Assembly: GCF_021134715.1 (NCBI RefSeq)
Contig: NC_060017.1
Span: 1,488,001 to 1,552,000, forward strand
Origin: Daphnia pulex
Lineage: Eukaryota > Arthropoda > Branchiopoda > Diplostraca > Daphniidae
Length of the DNA: 64,000 nt
Direction: 5' to 3'
The position numbers were made by a program, and so were the translations under genes. Below, piece by piece: positions 36,790-50,096 of this stretch. The notes below the pieces were generated by a model. That model did not search any database and had not been told where the DNA came from. It saw only the letters and a list, made by a program, of their open reading frames with translations. How positions within the stretch are numbered: the stretch's first letter is position 1; each line of letters opens with the position of its first letter.

Positions 36790-38344
36790 GAGTTTGAATA
36801 GAGACAGTAGTACTACGGCCATCAACAGCCCCTCCCCTAATATCGCTGTAGAGTAAGTCGGTGTGTTGGACGGTGCGTCCTAGTCCTGCCAGCTGCAGTT
36901 GCTCCTCAGTCGGCCTCCCGGAAAGTCACACGAGTTTTCTACGTGTCATACAGTTTTTGTGCAAGTTACATGCTCTTACGCAGCTGGGATTTCTCCTGCC
37001 AGTCAACCGTTCAAAAAAAGACATTCTTTCAGTTTCACTTATTTATTTTTTGAATTTATTTCCGTCCTGGCAGTGCACAAATAAGAGGATAAACTGTCAA
37101 GTGTTTTTGAATGTGACGGAATTTCTGTTGACAGGAGTGACGGGAGTGTTCCATCATCAGCGAGGTCGTGTCACGAGGTGTTTCGTTCGTCCTCAGACGG
37201 GATTTTATGAGGTTTTGTGCGTTACGCTGGGCTGCGCCGGTGTAATATCTCTGTCTGCCTGATATTCTACTCTTCAGTGTGTGTTTATTTTCTGCCGCTT
37301 ATTTACGATACGCGTCCGGTCATCATCGAGCCGGTAATTTCCCGTCATTCCGACAAAAACATTTTTTTCTTTTTATCCTTTCATTTCTGTTGTTGTCAGA
37401 CACAGTCCAGGTTTCCTGTACCAACAAAGATGGAATTAGCGCTGACTATATGAGGGGGACCAATCAAAGCTCATTTTTCTCGACGTGCAACAACAACATA
37501 ATACGACCACGTCCAGGTTGTTTTCGTTGTGGGGGTAAACCAACAGCTCCGTTTAGGCCACCAATTATTTTGAATAGCAATCCGGTAGTTTTCTCCTTCG
37601 TCTTCTTTAGTATCTTTTTACAGTCTAAAAAAGAAAGAAAAGGGGTAATGACGGCTTCCGCTGGCTGAACGCGTGCTACTCCTAACGGACTTTTTCTAAT
37701 CGTAAATCAGCAACTTGTTCTTGTCTGGCTATTCCAGCCGCCATGAGAAACTCTGAGCACTGTTAAGTGATGCCATTATTATCGCATAGTAGGATTTTTT
37801 CAGTAGACCTGACGAACCATTCAAGGCATTAAGAGATTCTATGGGATCACCGGTGATGACATGTCTCTCCCCCTCTCTTGATTCATCTTTTAGTGTGTAC
37901 AATACGTAATGATTGATTTCTGCGTCATCATCATTATTATCATCCCGTCGAGTGTGTGCGGAGGGGAGAGAAAGATTTATTTGCTGTAATCCAATCTCGC
38001 TCAGCTATAGCGCGTGTTAGTCATTGACAGACGTCATATGACGTCCCCCCTCCCTTCGAAAAAAAAAAGAAAATCACGAATCCTGTCATGTCAACTCTGC
38101 GTGTTCGAGTGCAGATGACGTTCCCCGCCGAAATATTTTTTCTACCAACTCAGCTCAAGCGAATCAAAAATGAAAATAAATAGACAGACAATTTTTGGGG
38201 GGGTACGAGGTCGCTTGGGGGGTCATGTCGTTCGGGATAAATATAGACTTTGTGTTAGGAAAAAAGAAGTACAAAGACCCCGGAAATCATTGCTATTTTT
38301 TCAAAGGTGCTGCTGCTCCTGTAGTGGTAAAGAGGGAGGGTGTG

Positions 38345-38360
38345 GTGTGTGTGTGTGTGT
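38345..38360. repeat. (GT)n microsatellite
   Basis: Eight GT units. Confidence 0.85.
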
Positions 38361-38521
38361 ACTGTGAAAACATATGCCGGACCCCTTACCACTGGAAAAG
38401 ATTAAAAAAGACCAGCACTATGTTTTTAGGCTGGCAGCTGCTGCTGCTGCTGGACTATTCCGAAATGAAATTTACTTTTTCACTCTGGCGCGCTTACAAG
38501 ATAAATCTCAAGTGTGACCTC

Positions 38522-38540
38522 CTCTCTCTCTCTCTCTCTC
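38522..38540. repeat. (CT)n microsatellite
   Basis: Nine CT units; purine-pyrimidine tracts of this type can act as GAGA-factor sites in arthropods (inference). Confidence 0.85.
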
Positions 38541-39404
38541 TAGCGCGCGTGTTTTTCAAAAAAAGAAAATGTAAATGCTTTTTCTTTGTAGTTTTGTGTG
38601 GCCGGCGTCAGTTCGGAAAGAGAGAGAGACGGATCACTTGAATTGTTATTCCTCTCCTGTTCTCATCCACACCAAAAAAAGAGGGAACGACATTTTGGAA
38701 AATCGATGCGATTAGCATATCAGCTTATGCAACGTTAACCCGACATGGGGAGGAATGAAAAAGTCACTGTGATCGTGGGATCATCCGGCCATCGAACATT
38801 CCTTTCCATATGTTATCGTCGCCATCATCAGACCCGGCTGGATTACATCCGCAATCATTTTTTCATCCTCCCCAAACCCAAAAAAATTATAAAAATGAAA
38901 AGAAGGACTTTGACAATGAACATATAGGCGGGTATAATAGCCCAGTTCATCTTTTTTTCTTTCTATGCTGCTGGTCGTGTTGTTATAATAATGATGAAAA
39001 AAAGATGAAAAAGTTATGAATGGGACGCGTCCTTCTTCGCTTGTCCCGTATAATAATAACGCCGCCATGAGAATTAAAAGCGTACAAGGCTCCCCACAGT
39101 TCCGTTTCCGGCTTTGAGGATTTTCGGGTGTCGTGTTTCTCCCGGTTATTTATCCCTCCCTATTTTTCTCTTTTGTGTTTACAGTCCCGTTTTTTTCTTC
39201 CTATTTTTTCCTATTCTTTTTTTCATGATGAACTGCCAGGGTCAAGTCACACAGACCGCTTAACATTTACATTCGTTTGTTTGTTTTGGTTTATTAGGCG
39301 TGTGCTGTCCAGTGATGCGACAGTAGCAGATCTCGTCATTTTCTCCCAGAAAGAAGAGAGACCGACCCCCAAAATAGAAGAATTCAAACACATTTATCGC
39401 AACA

Positions 39405-42400
39405 ATGAAGCCTTTCTTCGGTGCCGCATCGTCCCTTATCCTTTTAGTTTTGCTGGACTCGACAGCGGCCCAACAGCGGCAGCAACAGCAGCAGCAGAAT
39501 CCCCCCACGCAATCGACGCGCATCAATTTCCAGGACCCCATTAGAGACAATAATCAAAGGCCAAATCTTTTTAATAACAACATTGATCCGTTCTCCCGGC
39601 GACCGTTTGGCGTCGGTGACAACGCCAATGCCATTTTTGAAGAACCGTAAGATCACTTTAAAACGTTTAATCCATTTTTGAATTTGTTTGTTAATATTTG
39701 TTTATTCCATTTCATTTTAAAGGACGTATTTCATCGTGGCCAGTCGGATCATCCGGCCCAGTCAAATTTATCGAGTGGCTGTCTCCATTTTGAGTTCGCC
39801 CATCACTCTTTCAGTCCGTGCCTCCATTTTACGTAACGGCGTCGACATTGGCTCGGCCACGCAAGAGTGCAAGCCGGGCATTCCGGAAACCCTCCTCATT
39901 AAAGTTTGTTTTTGTTCTCCCCTCTTGTTGTCTGCTGAAAATTGAGTCATAACAATGAACTCACAATGAAAAAGATATTCATATTTGTTTTGTGGCTCGT
40001 GTTCATACTTAACAGATTCCAAGCACAACGGTTCCAGGCCAGTACCGACTCCGCGTCGAAGGCAATACCGATCGAGCCCTGGGCGGGACCGCTTTTCTTA
40101 ATGAGACTCTTCTCAACTTTTCCCAGCGTTCCATGACGATTTTCATCCAAACGGAAAAGCCCGTCTACCACCAAAGTCAAATCGGTAAATCAAAAACATG
40201 AACCATGTTCGATATTTTACGATTCTAATCGTATACAACTCGGGCGTACATATGTGTACGTGTATCTTCTTGATTCGATATCTAATAATTTCGAAAAATT
40301 TGATTGTAATGACAGTGAGATTCAGGACTATCCCAATCAACACGGAGTTGCGTGCATTCGACGATGCCGTCGATGTCTACATGATTGATCCCCGGGGCTT
40401 CGTTGTACGCCGCTGGCTCTCTAGACAGGTATATACTATAATCATCAGAAATAATAATCAGCGTGAATTAGCGTCATCATCGGGTCATTTCCCCCCTTCT
40501 TTTTTTCCCATTCCTTGTGCCTGCTGCTGCAGTCCAATTTCGGTGCCGTCAGCTTGGACTACGCCCTGTCTGACCAGCCCACCTTTGGCGAGTGGACCAT
40601 CCGCGTGACGGCCCAGGGTCAGACCGAGGAGGAACATTTCCACGTCGAGGAGTACTACCAGACCCGATTCGAGGTCAACGTCACGATGCCGGCCTTTTAT
40701 TTCGATTCCGACGATTTCATCCACGGAACTGTCATGGCCAATTACACGAGTGGTGCCCCCGTTCGAGGCAATTTGACCCTTAAGGCCACCTTCAAGCCCA
40801 TCCGAGCTACGCCTTTGATTCCGGACAGGCCGGGCTCGATTCGCGACTCTGTCATTGAAAGGAATCTCACCTTCAAGGAAGTCCGCGGAGGATGGTTCAC
40901 GCCACACACCCGCGAGGGATCTGAAGTCCTCAAAGACGTAAGACTACGCTGTCATTTGGCTTTTTTTTTGGTTGGCATTCCTAATTATTTTTTCCTTCTC
41001 TCTCTCTCTCTTTTTAGTTTCGAGGCTTTTACACGTTCAAATACCCGATGGCGGAATTGCAAAGAATGGTGCCCAAGCTGGACGGAATCGAGCTTCGAAT
41101 TACGGCCATCGTGGGCGATCGCTACCGTGAAGACTACGTCGAAGGGTTCTCGACGGCCCGCATCTACAACTCGTCTTTGAAACTCAACTTTCTAGGAGGA
41201 AGCCCGCAAGTCATCAAGCCGGCCATGCCTTTCACTTGCTTCGTACGTTCATCCATCCGTGGCTAACAGCATTTCCCAAACAACAACCAAATTTCTATTC
41301 GCATCTTAACTTTTTTCAATTTTATTTAGTTGGCCGTGTCGTTCCATGACGGATCGATTTTACCAGCGGAACGATTTAGATACGACCGATTAGAGATCCG
41401 GCCGACGGTGCAGTTCCGCTCGAGTGCTTCACGAACGCTTGAGGTCCGCGAGGCTAAAGCCCTTCCAGAACAGCCGGGCATTTGGGAGTTTACAATTGAC
41501 TTACGGTCTGAACTGGCCCAGACGACTGGCAGCAATGTCGGGACGGGAGATAAGCGCGTCAAAGATTTGGTGAATGAAATTAGCGCCCTCAAATTAATTG
41601 CCAATTACAAGGACGGGTACGGAGAACGAGCCACTGCCGAGATGCTGGCCATCACTCACTATTCAATTGGCGACAAACACATTAAAGTTCTCACTTCAAC
41701 CAGAAGCCCAAAGGTATTTCATTCGCCTTTGATTACAATCAGATTGACGGAGATGATGATGGATGACATTCTGGTTTATTGTAGGTGGGAGAATACCTTA
41801 TCCTGCACGTGCGGACCAATTTCTACGCCGAGACGTTCAATTACATTGTCGTTTCAAAGGGGATCGTCCTCGTAACTGGCTCTCAAAGCAGTTCGCCCAG
41901 CGTGACGACTCTGTCGATCCCGCTGAGCGCCGAAATGGCCCCAGTCGCCACGGTGGTCATCTACCACGTCGCCAAGTACGGCGAAGTCGTTGCCGACAGT
42001 CTCACCATCCCCGTCAACGGAATTTCCCGCAACAATTTCACGCTGACTCTCAATCCCATGAAGGACAAGACGGGCGACACTGTCGAAGTGGTCGTGCTCG
42101 GAGATCCTGGCTCCTACGTCGGTATTTCAGCCATCGACAAAGGATTTTTCAACATGCAGGTACGTCCATTTATTTGAAATTGAAATTGAAACAACCGTCA
42201 AATTATTCCAATTGAAAATCCGCAGGCTGGAAACGAATTGAGTTACGCCGAAGTCATTACCAAAATGACGTCGTTTGATGAATCCCTCAACGGAACTCTG
42301 CGCCATTACTGGACGTCCCGCGAAGGCGACGCCGAGACGGTGGTGAATTATCCGGCGTCAACATTCGGCATCGATGCCAATCGAACGTTCGAATACGCCT

Positions 42401-45272
42401 CGCTAGTCGTCTTTACTGACGCTTTCGTTGTCCGTCGTCCGGATGCTTGTAACATTACCCTGGGCTTTTTGGCCTGTATGTCCGGATCGTGTTACCGATC
42501 CGAGCGCCGCTGCGACGGCCAGTACGATTGCGATGACAGATCCGACGAAGCTGGATGCCCGTCCAACACTCGCCGGGAGTTGGCCCAGTATCGCCTCAAG
42601 AGGATCAACCGTCTGCTTCGCATGTACGAGAACTCTTGGCTGTGGAAGGACATCAACATTGGCCCCCACGGCCATTCCATCTTCAGCGTCCAGATCCCTG
42701 AAATCCCCACCCACTGGGTCGTTTCGGCCTTTTCCGTCAGCCCCAAAAACGGATTCGGTCTCGTCCGATCTTCCCGCGAATTCGCCGGTTACCGCCCGTT
42801 CTACATGAACGTTGAAATGCCGACCAATTGCCGGCAAGGTGAGCAAGTGGGCATCCGGATTACTCTCTTCAATTACGCCACCATCGAAGCGGACGTGGTG
42901 GTGACGCTGGCCGACTCGCCCGACTACAAGTTCGTTCACGTCGAAGAGTTTGGTGAAGTTAAATCTTACGAGGCCCGGACATCTCGCGGAGAAAAGCAAC
43001 ATCTGACCTGGATTCCGGCCCAGGGATCTCAAGTCGTGTACATCCCCATTGTCCCGACCAAGCTGGGCGAGATCGAGGTGACGATCCAAGCCAAATCGTT
43101 GATTCGCAAGGATCAAGTCGTCCGTCGCATCCGAGTGGAGGCCGACGGTGTTCCGCAATTCCGCCACACTTCCGTCATGCTGGACTTGAGTAACCGCGCC
43201 TGGTTCTTGCAGTACGTGTACGTCAACGTGACTGAGACGCCCATCATTCCGTACGAGAAGGATCGTTACTACGTTTTCGGTTCCAACCGAGCCAGGGTTT
43301 CGGTGGTCGGTGACGTTGTCGGCCCGGCTTTCCCCAACATGCCCGTCAACGCCACGTCGCTGTTGACTCTGCCGATGGATTGCGCCGAGCAGAACATGTT
43401 CAGTTTCGCCGCCAATCTCTACACCGTCAAGTACATGCGCCTGACAACACAAAGGAAACGGGAAATTGATCGACAGGTAGGATGATGATGAATGATTCAG
43501 CAGGCCTTTTAGTTGTACTACTTACGTAATTTGTTTGGTTGATGACGTCAATTGTTTTCGTTAACAGGCCTTTTACCACCTCAATATCGGCTATCAACGT
43601 CAGCTGTCGTTCCAGCACAGAGACGGGGCCTTTTCCTATTTCCGAGCCGATTGGGATTATTCGTCAAAGTCGGTTTGGCTGACGGCCTTCTGCGCCCGCA
43701 TTCTGGCCGAAGCCAATTTCAACGAATGGGAGAATTACTTATACATCGATCCTGGGGTCATCGCAAAGGCCGTTGACTGGATGATTCAATTTCAGTCACC
43801 CGAAGGGGCGTTCTACGAAGTGGCGCCCCGTTTTGCCGATCGCAAAATGAACAGCACGACGTCGTGGGGCTTCAACGATCCCATTCGCTATCGCAACATT
43901 TCGCTGACGGCACATGTCGTCATCGCCCTGACAACAATTCGTGACTTGCCTGGCGAACTGGGCCCCAGAGTGGCCGTTTCCCGTTCTCGCGCCATCTCCT
44001 GGCTCGATCGCAATCTCAACTTGCTGGAAAAGTTTGGCGATCCCTACGAAGTGGCCATCGTCGCTTACGCCATGATGTTGGCCAAGAGTACGTCAGCCGA
44101 GGCGGCCTTTGGCCTTTTGCAACAAAAAGCCCGTGAGGACGGCGGATTCAAATATTGGGGTAGAGAGCCTGTTCCTCTTCCTGCTCAGAGACTTGAAAAT
44201 CAACGCCCTTTCCTCCTTCCTCGATTGCCTAATGCCTTTGACGCGGCCAACGTCGAAACCACGGCCTATGCCTTGCTGACATATGTTGGCCGTCAGGAGC
44301 TTTTCGTCGAACCCATCGTCAAATGGATCAACACCCAAAGGTTGACGGATGGCGGCTGGGCTTCTACGCAAGACACTATCATCGCCACTCAGGTATAGCT
44401 ACAGTTTCCTGATTAAATTAAATAAGTAGATTATTTAAAAAAATACTATTACAAATTTGAAATAGGCCTTGATCGAGTACACTGTGCGCCACCGAATTCG
44501 TGAGGTGACATCGTTGACTCTTCACGTGGAGGCGACGTCCAATCCGCAATTGCAGCGGACCATGTACATCACGGAAAACAATTTGGCGACGCCGCAGTTT
44601 ATGGACATACCCAACGCCTGGGGCACGGTGAAAATCCAGGCTCGCGGAGCCGGTTACGCCATTGCCCAGCTCTCGTTGCAGTACAACGTGGATGTCAACC
44701 GCTTCGTGACACCTCCGGCTGTGAGGGCTTTCTCTGTCGTGCCCCGTTTAAGTTTTTCGGGTCGCAACAATTCTCACATCAATTATGACATTTGCTCGAG
44801 CTGGACCAACCAGCGAGAGTCGAATCAGTCTGGAATGGCCGTGCTGGACGTTGCCGTCCCTACTGGCTATTATATGCAACAGCAGGTGCTGGATGAGTAC
44901 ATTCTGTCTAGGAAAGTGCGCAATCTCCGACGGGCCAAATTCCTTGATCACAAAGTTGTTTTCTATTTCGACGCCCTGGACGGCGATGACACTTGCGTGA
45001 AATTTACGTTCGAGCGCTGGCACCCCGTTGCCAACATGACCCGCTACTTGCCCGTCCGCGTCTACGACTACTACGCTCCCGAACGCTTCAACGAAACAGT
45101 CGTGCAGACCTATGAGCTCTACGTGATGGACATTTGTCAGGTTTGCGGGAGCTATCAGTGCACCTATTGCCCTACTTACAATCACGCCACTAGGGGGTTA
45201 ATGACATCATCGCTCACGATGATTGCCGCCCTACTAATCTCTCTTGTCTTTACGGCCATCTATCAAAGATGA
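39405..45272 (+). CDS. Mcr: Mcr-like macroglobulin complement-related protein (TEP family, LDLa insert)
   Basis: Secreted or membrane-tethered alpha-2-macroglobulin-fold protein; the Drosophila homologue acts at septate junctions and as an opsonin. Eleven exons: 39405-39646, 39723-39903, 40016-40184, 40316-40428, 40533-40937, 41018-41242, 41330-41713, 41785-42159, 42226-43476, 43568-44392, 44466-45272; 1658 residues. A signal peptide (about 1-22) precedes a Gln-rich stretch, MG domains, an LDLa module at about 770-810 (CYRSERRCDGQYDCDDRSDE), the alpha-2-macroglobulin/TED region and the receptor-binding domain. The LDLa insert is diagnostic of Mcr. The thioester motif reads PMDCAEQNM: Cys and Gln are kept, both flanking Gly are replaced. 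A hydrophobic C-terminus (about the last 25 residues) suggests a membrane or GPI anchor. Confidence 0.93.
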
Positions 45273-46097
45273 ACGAATTTTTCCTCCTTCTTTTAACGAG
45301 ATTATCCGTGAAAATTTTTTAATTGGATCGAATCTTCAACAAACCCCCAACCCCCCTTCCAATGTATCTCTTTTGACGATCTTGAAGATGTTTGCCAGTT
45401 GAATGATATGATGCCGTCCATACTTTTGTGTCTAGATTTTTTTCACAATGTATATCAAACTTGATGCAATGCGCCCTTCTTTCATTTTTATTTTATTTTA
45501 TTATTTTTTTTACATAACAAATGTATTCGTGCCATTGTAGTTACTATCATGGCGATGAAAATTTGCGAGCAGTGTGTAGAGGCTTGTCACCTCTGATGAC
45601 CATTTCTTTTCAATCACTTCCCTCATTCTATAACCTCTTTCAGAACAAAAAAGGATTCACTTTTTTATTACCGGCGTCCTGTTTTTAATTTTTAGCAAAT
45701 AGCGAAATACAGTTTTTGTGACTTTGAGAGAGATCCTTTGTTGGTGTTCGCGCTGAGTCATTTCAATTTATTTTTGTTTTTTGTTGTTTTGTTGTTTTTC
45801 CAACCTCCCCGTGCTGGCATTGCTTGGGCTTCGTGCGCAGTGTGGTACATGCGTCTTTCTGGCGTTGGCCTTTTCCTTGCTAAATAATTGGGGAGTCGAC
45901 AATTGGATTTTCTCTCGGCTGTTCACGTGGACATCCACCAGGCAGGCAAGCTGTTTTTACAAACTTCAGTTGTCTTGAAACTGCTCAACGAGCTTGTACT
46001 ATTCAAAACTGGCGTCGCTAGGTAAGATATTCTTTTCTTTTCCATCTCTTTGCTGTTTGAAAAAGTAAAGTATTTATTTGCTGTTGTTAAACATTAG
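45273..46097. other. Mcr 3' UTR and start region of the CUB/LDLa gene
   Basis: 0.8 kb holding the Mcr 3' UTR and, somewhere, the first exon of the next gene. A donor (gctag|gtaaga, after 46021) could join to the acceptor at 46096-46097, but that frame meets a TGA before any ATG, so the true start exon remains unidentified. Confidence 0.35.
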
Positions 46098-49000
46098 GCT
46101 TATTGCTGCTACTATGGACGGTATGCCAATGCACAAATGCCCGGTCCATGGGGCCGGAACCGGGGACTCTCACCAATGTCATGTTGCATGATATCTGCAC
46201 TCAGAATCCTTATGGACCGAAGCGTTTCTTCTTTGACCAGGGAGAAAATGGCACCCTCATCGCCAAGAATCTCGACTACGATCGCATGGTCGCCATCACA
46301 TCTAAAAGCTATTACTCGACTTTCTACGACCAACAGCAGCAAGCCATGTCCGGTGGCAACAGTCGAGTCTGCTCCGTCGAATTGACAACTTGTCCCGCTT
46401 GTTCGATTCAGGTTCACTTGAAAATCCTCAATCTTCCCGCCTGCGAAATCAGCCCCAACGTCACAAGCGCCAACCGATGCAGGTAATTTATTATCGTTTG
46501 TTTATTGGCTATTGCGTAGGTTGCCATTCGCAGGAAACAAAGGCGCAAGATAACGGTACGAAATTGATTACAATCTCGGAAACCTATCCAAAGACGATGC
46601 ATTCCCTTTCTCTGTGTGTAGCACCGAATCCTATTAGGGTGTTACGTAAATGCCACAGTTGACGCAAGCATCTTGCAGCGTTAGTACGGCTTCAATCCCG
46701 ACATTCATTTCTTTTTTCTCCTTTACACAGCGGATGCGATCATTTAGTTATCAAGGAGAACTTTTATTCGACTCCGCGTCTCATTTGTGGCAAGTCTGCC
46801 AGGACTGTGCACGACCCACGCACGCAGGAAAACTACCGTTCGGTCGGCCGTACATTGACCATTAGTTTCTCATTTAGTCGTAATTACGAATACGCTTTCC
46901 TACTGGAATTCGCCTCTGTTGGTAAGTTTCATTCTGCTATTTTATCAGGATACAGTTGATACATTTTAATATTATTATTTTTTTTTTAAGTAAATACGAG
47001 GACGATTTCAGCGAGAAGTGGCGAAGGCGGATACATCAGTAGTCCTCATTTTCCCGCCGTCTATCCGCAAGATTACAGCAATGAAATCAAATTACAGAAC
47101 CTCGACTTCGTCAACGGCACTACGTCTAACACCGGATGCATCATGCTCATTTTTGACGACTACGCACTCGGATTGTCATCTTTCATCGAGGTATATTGAT
47201 TAGCTTTCTCATTAAGGCCTTTTATCTTAATAATTAACAAGGGGTTGGTCCGATTATAGATAAGTGACAGCAATGAAGTCAGGCAGTATGCCCTTGGAAG
47301 TTCGCTATTCCGCCCACCGGTTGTGTTGATCCAGAGCTACAGAATGGCAATCCGGTTCTTCGCTAATGGCGGAAGAGCTTCTGGCTACCGAGCCTCTTAC
47401 AGATTTATCAACGGTACACTACTTTTAACTTACATTAACTGGAATCTCAATAGTTAATAACATAATTCACTTTTGTAAATCAATAGAATCGGCAGATTTG
47501 ATAGAGATTCCGATTACGGATTGTGGCGGATTAGTGGACGATTTTGGTGGTGTTATTACCATGTATAACATGTCTTCTCCAAACGCAGCAAGGCTTTACG
47601 TAAGAACATTGTTCACGTAATCAAATAAACAGTGTAAATAATCTAAATAAAATTCTAGGATTGCATCTGGCTGATTAAACCGCTGCCCACTTACCAGCAA
47701 AATACGAAATCCCATCTGTTTGTTCGAGTGGAGCAACTCAGCTCTCTTGGTAAATTTATTTTGCCACTTTCTAAATGAATTCTCTACCACTAACAGTTTG
47801 ATACGATAAAATGAAGAACGAGGAACATCACTAGACATCCGCCAAGGATTGATATCGCTGTCTCCATTGATTGAATCCCTGACAACTACAGTCAGTCCAC
47901 AATCCTTAACTTCCGAATACTTGGTTCCGGCGGACGTTGGCTTTTACATCCGACTTCGCGGAAGATTGAACAACGAATTCAAAATGGCCATAGCTTATGC
48001 GGCTTTCAGCTACACTGGTAAAATCGTGTTTTGCGAGTTGTTTTATAACTCGATTCGACAATATGCGTCTCTTTAAATTGAGCAGAATGCTTCGCCATCA
48101 AAGACTTTGTCTGTCTGAATCATCGATGCATTTCAAGTGATTTGCGTTGCGACGGATTCAATCACTGCGGCGACGACAGCGACGAGCAAACATCGTGTAG
48201 CGACAAAGGTTTGCCCTAAAGATTTTATTGATTTCTTCTAGTTATATAATAATTTTCAATTGGAAAGCAGCAATTTCCCCGCAAGACCCTATTTGGTGGA
48301 TGACTCACACTCCAAAGTACTACTTTCCAAAGCTCAACGATTACGGCGACTTTGGCGCCACTTCATTCGTCTTGCTGGTTGCTACATTGGGTACTATTTT
48401 GCACAGACTTTTGCCATTTCTTTTTTCGAATGACATACTTACATTCGATTAGGTGTAGTCCTTTTTATCGCCAGCATTTTGGCTTTGCTCTATCGAATGT
48501 CGTCTCATTCCCAACTGATGCGGGAACGCCAAGCCCGACTGGATTTCATTCGCTCCCAAATAAGTAGGTTAACTGTAAAACGAAATTTTATCTGTAACAA
48601 GGTAGATAACGGTCCTGACCTACTAATTGGACTCACGCAGTCAACAATCCAGATGAACGTGAGGTCGAAATAGAAAACCCGCCAAGCTACGAGGCGCCAC
48701 CTGATTACGCTGAAATAGCGAAAATAGCCCAAATGGAAAAGTAATTTCATACAATTGCGTTCGTTCAGCGGGAAGAAGTATAATATATTTTACCTTTCAG
48801 GGAAAGTGAAATCAGTTACACGAATGGGAGAGTTTTGGTGATTTCGACGCCAACTCCCGGTAACAAGAGACGTAGAGAATTGATGAGGCAATCAAGAAAC
48901 CAGTTGGGATCAGGAGATTTACTGAGTGCTACGCCAACTTCATCAAGATCGTCGACACCTGCTCGCTCACGCAACTCTACTCCTCAACGGAATCGAGTCC

Positions 49001-49536
49001 GTCGTACTCCCGTCCAAATTCTCACTCCTGTCCACATCAACCACCTTCAGGCTATCGATTCCTTCATCCCAAACAGCCCACCTCCTCCTTACGAGATCAA
49101 TCTGGATAGTCCGTTTCACATTGTTCGACTAGTGGAAGACGGCCAAGCAATTCCACCCAATGAGAGCAGTGACGATCCAAATATTGAGGTGGCAACTGAA
49201 ACTCCACTTCCTGTCAAAGAGTCGGACTGCGGTTGCCCAGGAGCCTGTGGATGCGGACCTCCTTCGCTTAATTATTCCATGGACTCGACGGCCCCTCTTC
49301 TTCGATCTCTCTCATTTACATCGATCCATGGTGCGGATTTTGAAGTAGAACAGCCACCACCAGCTCCCATTGAAAACCCATCAGACAAAAATGAAAAAGA
49401 GCAGCTTCCCTATCCCGACGGAAGTTTTAATGAAGCAATTAACCATCGCTTAGCCCGTTCTTTCCTCAGTGTCGATCGCAGCCGTCATCAAGCTCTTGGC
49501 AAGACAAAGAAGATGCCCTGGAATAAGTCGTTTTGA
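46098..49536 (+). CDS. Single-pass membrane protein with CUB-like and LDLa modules and a PPxY tail (5' end unresolved)
   Basis: Exons: 46098-46482, 46731-46921, 47012-47190, 47260-47413, 47487-47599, 47659-47749, 47817-48017, 48086-48208, 48271-48390, 48453-48563, 48641-48740, 48801-49536; about 833 residues visible. The first visible exon opens with a leucine-rich leader (LLLLLWTVCQC), so an upstream exon probably supplies the ATG; an in-frame ATG at 46148 would lose the leader. CUB-like blocks (GYISSPHFPAVYPQDYS; CGGLVDDFGGVITMYN), an LDLa module (CISSDLRCDGFNHCGDDSDE), a transmembrane helix around VVLFIASILALLY, then a ~280-residue tail with PPSY, PPDY and PPPY motifs that could recruit Nedd4-type WW ubiquitin ligases. 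Not assigned to a named family. Same strand as Mcr, which also carries LDLa. Confidence 0.85.
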
Positions 49537-50096
49537 TTCCGTTTTGTTAACATTATCCGAGTAGTTAATGTATTATGATGCATTATGTAAGTCTAATACT
49601 GTATATTATCCAAGTGCAGAAAAACGTTGATTCATTCAATAATAATCACGTATGTATAATTTTTTAATCGATTTTATTGTTGAAAGGTTTCCCTTGTTTT
49701 CTTACTATTTATGCAGAATAATAATACACCTGCTGATTTCGATCGTTTTGTATTTCCACCCTTGAAGTCCAGACTATCTGGTACATCACAAGGTATTTCG
49801 CACTTGTTTTTCTATGTTTGTAAAATATCGCAATGAACATCACATTATACAGTAAAATAAGTTTTAGAATCAAACGGTTATTTCATTTTTCATCTAGTTC
49901 TTACCATAGTAGGCCTAGTAACAAAAGACGCAAATCCGCCAAAAATGTTGAGCTTTTTTAAGCTTTGAATGTTGATTTTTTTGGCTAGAATACATGCGCA
50001 TCAGGCGTAAAAAATTTAATTTGTCGTAATGTAAGAAAAACTACGTTTTATTATCACATTTGATTTAACCCGATTTAACCATCACATTTAAAATCA
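49537..50096. other. Convergent 3' region, CUB/LDLa gene / COQ3 copy a
   Basis: 560 bp of AT-rich sequence between convergent stops; 3' UTRs. No gene seen. Confidence 0.45.

Larger units (their letters stand above)
34575..39297 (+). other. Probable 4.7-kb leader intron of the Mcr gene
   Basis: Begins with a consensus donor and ends at ggtttattag|gcg (acceptor at 39296-39297), 107 bases before the Mcr ATG. No family-like coding sequence was found on either strand, only short frames without splice borders. It is rich in poly-T, dinucleotide repeats (listed separately) and T/C tracts, unlike the gene bodies around it. Long first introns carrying enhancers are typical. Intron boundaries are inferred, not proven. 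Confidence 0.4.

Noticed and set aside
36861-37262. 133-codon plus-strand frame in the Mcr leader intron
   Set aside because: Low-complexity, no splice support and no family resemblance.
42403-43452. 349-codon minus-strand frame under the Mcr exon 9
   Set aside because: Antisense shadow of a GC-rich 417-codon coding exon; no start context or family.
44748-45185. 145-codon minus-strand frame under Mcr exon 11
   Set aside because: Shadow of the sense coding frame.
46148-46150. ATG at 46148 as the start of the CUB/LDLa protein
   Set aside because: It would discard the leucine-rich leader needed for an extracellular CUB/LDLa protein; kept only as a fallback.
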